Of a stretch of DNA of 24,310 nucleotides, positions 20,891 through 24,310 are shown piece by piece. Location: assembly GCA_028565635.1 (NCBI GenBank), contig JAOXYB010068167.1, positions 1 to 24,310 on the forward strand, written 5' to 3'. A program made the translations under genes and the position numbers. The stretch's first letter is position 1. Each line of letters begins with the position of its first letter. Under the pieces are notes generated by a model, which was not told where the DNA came from, did not search any database, and saw only the letters and a program-made list of their open reading frames with translations. The DNA comes from Phoronis ovalis (taxonomy: Eukaryota; Phoronida; Phoronidae).

Positions 20891-21920
20891 AAAATTTAGC
20901 TATATTATTCTTAAGTAATTTAATACATGAATGGGGAGTCTATCTAGTATATTATCCCGGTTTATTACGCCTGCTTCTACAAGCAGTGCACGGACAAATT
21001 AAAGTTTAAAACATGATTAACTGAAAATAAGATTGAACATCATTTGAGTACAAATTACATCAAGCCCGATTAAATAATTTCCTCTGTATTTGTATGTCTA
21101 CGTTGAGTAAACCCAATTTTTGGTATAATAATCAATATATAAAATAACGACACACACTGGTGATCCCGGGATGAGGATATAAAATTAAGCAGTACTCAGG
21201 TACAGCCAAGTACGTAGACTTACTCACTGCTCTATAAATATTAATTACCGGATGCACTATATATTTTACTGTTATTGTTGATAAATAAATGTATAAATAG
21301 CTTTGACGTCAATCAAAATCATAAATACAGGTGACGCTTTAGAAATGTTGTAAATATTTTGATTTTTGCCTAATTTTAATAAATTGCAAATAAAAATATT
21401 AATGCTCTCAGAAGAACTTGCAAATAATCAAAATATATACAAAAGGTGGTAAGAAAATATATGTCGCGTATGTGATATTAAAAAACGTAATGATCCATAC
21501 TGATACAAGCCAAAATTAATTCAGAAAGAACAGATATTTCATATTTACTGTAGTTATAAGATTAGAGGGAGAAAGCGGCCGTAAGTATTGCGACATCGTT
21601 TAAACTGCTACTATATATATATTATATATAGAAGTTTGTGCGGATAATTGCAGATAGACACATTTCAGGAAACAAGATACGGTACGTAGGAATAATCCAG
21701 AGTATAGCTCTATACATATATCACTGAGAAGGGAAATCGAATTTTACCATTCAGAGTCTAGATTTTAACCTCCGTTGAAAATTATATTTCAGTTTGGTTT
21801 TCAAATAATTCATTATAAATCCTTGCCAGTTTGTATTTTAACTGATTTTACAATTATTGACCCTCTGTATCCGTGAGTATATTTGATGTTTTAATTTGGT
21901 ATTTCATACAGCTTAGCAAG

Positions 21921-22985
21921 ATGATGGAACCAGAAAAACAACCTCTGGATGAAAAACATTTTCAACCCGTTTTTATTCAACCGAATCAGCCCGTAACAGT
22001 TGTTCATGTTGCAAATGGAAAACAAGTCGGAACAATCCAGAAACCAAAATGGAGCTGGTATGTATATATCTGATATTGTATTCTTTACTTCTGTCTGTTT
22101 ACCTGGACAAATGTGCAATGTTCCCACATGAATAGAGCACAGTATTTCCCAATAATAGTCGAAAAAAAGATTTTGGAAATTATGGAAGAACTAAATAATA
22201 AAATGTGCCGAGGAAGAGAAATATTTACCTGTATTCAAATTATTAATGCCACTGCTAAAACGTATATAATCTGAAATTTTAGCAAATTGAATCAAAATTT
22301 ATTTACATGCTCCCAGTTAGTCTTTATTAACCACTCTTTGGACCTGCCCTTAAGAAATTGTTAAATTTCATAATTATGTACAAAGTTTTATGTTTTATGA
22401 AAGTAGTATAAAGTCGAACTGTTTAATCTGTATACCATAGGTAAAACTAAGCAACTACCTGTTAGTTTGATAAATCTGTTTGCTAAATAATTATCGGGAA
22501 TAATTAGTTATTACATGTTAGTACTGATTATACCTCCTGGTTATAGAATCCAATACATTATTATTGATATTATTATTATTATTAAAATTTCGATACAATT
22601 AACATAAGAAGCATTTTTATTCAGGTGTCAAATTGGAACCTCCTTGTTTGCTTTGCTATGCTGTTGCTCGCCATTTGGTCTCATTGGATTAGTTTATTCC
22701 ATGCTGGCTTACGTAGACCATAAAAGCCGTGACTTTACTCGAGTACCAAAGAAGAAAAGCTGTGCTTGGGGATGGACTATTACTGCCATCGTTCTTGGAT
22801 CTTTGATGTGGATCACTCTGATTGGTTTTATTATTTACAACATTGTAGAGAGTCAACGTTACTACGATTGGGGCAGTCGATGGAATTACCGTGATTGGGG
22901 ACGTGATTATGGCCATGATTATATTAATGACTATGACCTCGGCAATAATTCAACAGAGGTAACTATTAATTTAATGCAAACGTAA
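21921..22985 (+). CDS. CD225/dispanin-like two-TM membrane protein
   Basis: Exon 1 is 21921-22057 (ATG ATG GAA; donor GTATGT) and exon 2 is 22625-22958, joined in phase 2 across a Trp codon. The N-terminal 45 residues are polar and Pro/Gln-rich. TM1 spans about residues 49-73 with LLCCCSPFGLIGLVYS, whose Cys cluster is a likely S-palmitoylation site. A basic loop (HKSRDFTRVPKKK) follows, then TM2 at about 97-120 with ITAIVLGSLMWITLIGF. Order and motifs match the CD225 domain of dispanins, the superfamily that includes IFITM and PRRT proteins; orthology to any named member is not claimed. The C-terminus (from 123) is W/Y/D/G-rich (RYYDWGSRWNYRDWGRDY) and ends in an N-glycosylation-type NNST. 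The span given is read-through of the 22959 donor, ending at a stop at 22983-22985 (about 165 aa). If that donor is used, an exon at 23324 adds only MIVN before a stop (about 161 aa). Confidence 0.75.
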
Positions 22986-23323
22986 AGGAAAATTGTTATT
23001 ATTTATTTTTAATCGTGACCTATGGATGGCATTAAAATGTGACATGTTCTTGTGTCCTCTTTTCATAGGTGCATATGTAGAGCTACGCAAATTTGTAGTT
23101 GCATTATTCATTTTAATAATATCATGTTCTGCTTATATGACTGTGACCTTTTTTGAAGAGCAAATCAAATGCTCATAAGTTATGTTACAGTATCACATCT
23201 GTTCTGCTTCATTTATTATTTTATATAAAATGGAGGTGTTATTTTGTAAATTTACAGTTTTTGTACACAGCTAGACTATTGAAATTAAACATGTATTAAC
23301 TATTGCATTTCTGTTTGCTTTAG

Positions 23324-23338
23324 ATGATAGTGAACTAG
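23324..23338 (+). other. Possible short last coding exon of the dispanin gene
   Basis: A pyrimidine-rich acceptor (TTTGCTTTAG, ending at 23323) in phase 0 with the 22958 donor (GAG|GTAACT) gives four codons (MIVN) and TAG at 23336-23338. A competing acceptor ending at 23068 would give VHM and a stop. All alternatives change only the last few residues. Confidence 0.4.
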
Positions 23339-23406
23339 ATACCAGCTCAGAAGATTTTCCAGTATTCTGAAGAAAATGATGCCGAATATATAGTTGCCGC
23401 ATACAA

Positions 23407-23412
23407 AATAAA
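23407..23412 (+). terminator. Dispanin-like gene poly(A) signal
   Basis: AATAAA is the first canonical hexamer after both candidate stops. A second lies at 23747-23752. Confidence 0.5.
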
Positions 23413-24310
23413 CTTCTCCCTGCTCTACAATATGAGGAATGAGATAGAAATTTCTTTCCGTGTCGAACATATATTAATTTAGAAATATTATTATAATCAC
23501 TTTACGTATTTTGTTTCACAAATATTTTTAACACTCGCCCAATGTTTACTGATACCAGCTTGTACTTATTCTGATGATGTACTGCAGCGGAACTATATTT
23601 CTGCGGATGTGCAGTAAAAACATCTAGTTTTCCGAAGGACAAGATAAGAAAAGCAACATGCTTTATCAGAATAAATTCATGATCATGTCCGTCTGAAGAA
23701 AACAAATGTGATATCTACTATCATATTTGCTCAAACAATTTTTCTAAATAAAAAATAGCTGACAGGGGTTGATCACATTTTATGCGTACTCTAAAGAAAG
23801 TCCTAAATTGTCTTTAAAATTAAACATACTTTTAAAAAAGCTGTAAGAAGCCTAAACACGAGCTCCGACAGCGGAAAAGCAGACAAAGTACCTTGTTGAT
23901 GCCTTTCGAAGCGTACATTCCATGCATTCCATGTTGTCATTTTGCTTGTTAGTATGATAGCTTTTATTTAGCTTTTTATATATATTTTATGATAGCTAAA
24001 ATCGTGTGACTCACTACAATTCCGTAATAAGCTGAATATGTACAGTCATGTGTTATCATTGCATCTTAATATTTTGTCATAGATTTTTTTTATATACTTA
24101 TTATCTGTCTTCCTGATGTTTGGGAAATTATAAATAAACTTTTAAAGATCTAGTTCAGTTTATAGTTCCAGCAGGTAATTGTTTTATTTCTTGTAGATGC
24201 GAAGTATTAATTGTTTATGTTGTGTTATTTTTAATTACTTGACATGTTTTCTGTTTCATCGAAGTGTTTTACAGTGAGTCCCCGGCTTGAAGTCCCTTTT
24301 AATGTATATA
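23413..24310. other. Intergenic, no gene seen
   Basis: AT-rich sequence without a supported exon. The 10-mer TATGATAGCT occurs near 23953 and again near 23988. From about 24030 it becomes copy 2 of the diverged repeat also found at 20540-20890. Confidence 0.5.
24030..24310 (+). repeat. Diverged direct repeat, copy 2
   Basis: Colinear with copy 1 through the CTGTCTTCCTGAT, ACTTTTAAA, GCAGGTAAT and GTTTTACAGTGAGTCCC blocks, and cut by the end of the window. Direct orientation on both sides of the dispanin-like gene fits a tandem duplication of the locus or two copies of an unclassified interspersed repeat. Confidence 0.45.

Larger units (their letters stand above)
19773..21920. other. Intergenic, upstream of the dispanin-like gene
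   Basis: No exon is supported. It holds 11 C at 19860-19870, a segment (about 20540-20890) that reappears near 24030-24310, a palindromic X-box (20564-20577), and a CRE (TGACGTCA, 21304-21311) just after a TATA-like TATAAATA (21291-21298). TTTCATACAG ending at 21911 resembles a splice acceptor, so the dispanin gene may have a non-coding first exon here. Confidence 0.4.

Noticed and set aside
23069-23178. Exon adding a third hydrophobic helix to the dispanin-like protein
   Set aside because: An acceptor exists at 23068, but the hydrophobic frame needs a phase-1 junction while the 22958 donor is phase 0, which instead gives VHM and a stop.
1-24310. CRISPR array, bacterial operon or other prokaryotic system
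   Set aside because: All recognised genes are spliced metazoan genes; there are no regularly spaced repeats or bacterial gene signals.

Overview
The window is animal nuclear DNA: AT-rich, with genes split into short exons by GT-AG introns, vertebrate-recognisable metazoan proteins, AATAAA poly(A) signals, a tRNA-derived SINE and small non-autonomous DNA transposons. Gene content and the SINE type suggest a marine lophotrochozoan, perhaps a mollusc; this is inference and the species is not identified. Exons were assembled by eye from splice consensus, reading-frame phase and protein similarity recalled from memory; no alignment was run.

Layout. 1-1850: no confident gene; it holds a SINE (628-835), a minus-strand Ty3/gypsy-like gag scrap (913-1020) and G-rich low-complexity DNA. 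1850/1985-9635 (+): NOL11, a ribosome-biogenesis (SSU processome) protein, with 14 exons that join in one frame (598 codons plus stop); the N-terminal exon is unresolved. A large fold-back element (about 6898-7394) sits in one of its introns. 9636-10512: tail-to-tail spacer with a perfect 30-bp palindrome. 10513-11829 (-): a complete three-exon mitochondrial thioredoxin (TXN2, 167 aa) with the CGPC active site. 11830-14410: intergenic, containing a MITE (12866-13078) with 67-bp perfect terminal inverted repeats and an 8-bp target duplication, and a CRE/ETS/E-box cluster.

14418-19639 (+): an unrecognised gene that I suspect is ciliary, because a near-perfect RFX X-box overlaps its start codon and the protein has repeated FG-type motifs weakly recalling EFHB/CFAP21-like axonemal proteins. 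It ends in two homologous, mutually exclusive last exons (18356-18447 and 19308-19639), with a second fold-back element between them. 19640-21920: intergenic. 21921 to about 22985 or 23338 (+): a two-TM CD225/dispanin-like (IFITM superfamily) membrane protein with an unusual W/Y/D/G-rich tail. 23420-24310: intergenic, ending in a diverged copy of a segment also found at about 20540-20890, so the dispanin gene is flanked by direct repeats.

The four genes show no shared pathway (nucleolus, mitochondrion, possible cilium, membrane); they look like ordinary neighbours. The most interesting signals are the duplicated alternative terminal exons, the X-box on the start codon, an in-frame 39-bp duplication of a NOL11 splice acceptor, and the young MITE.
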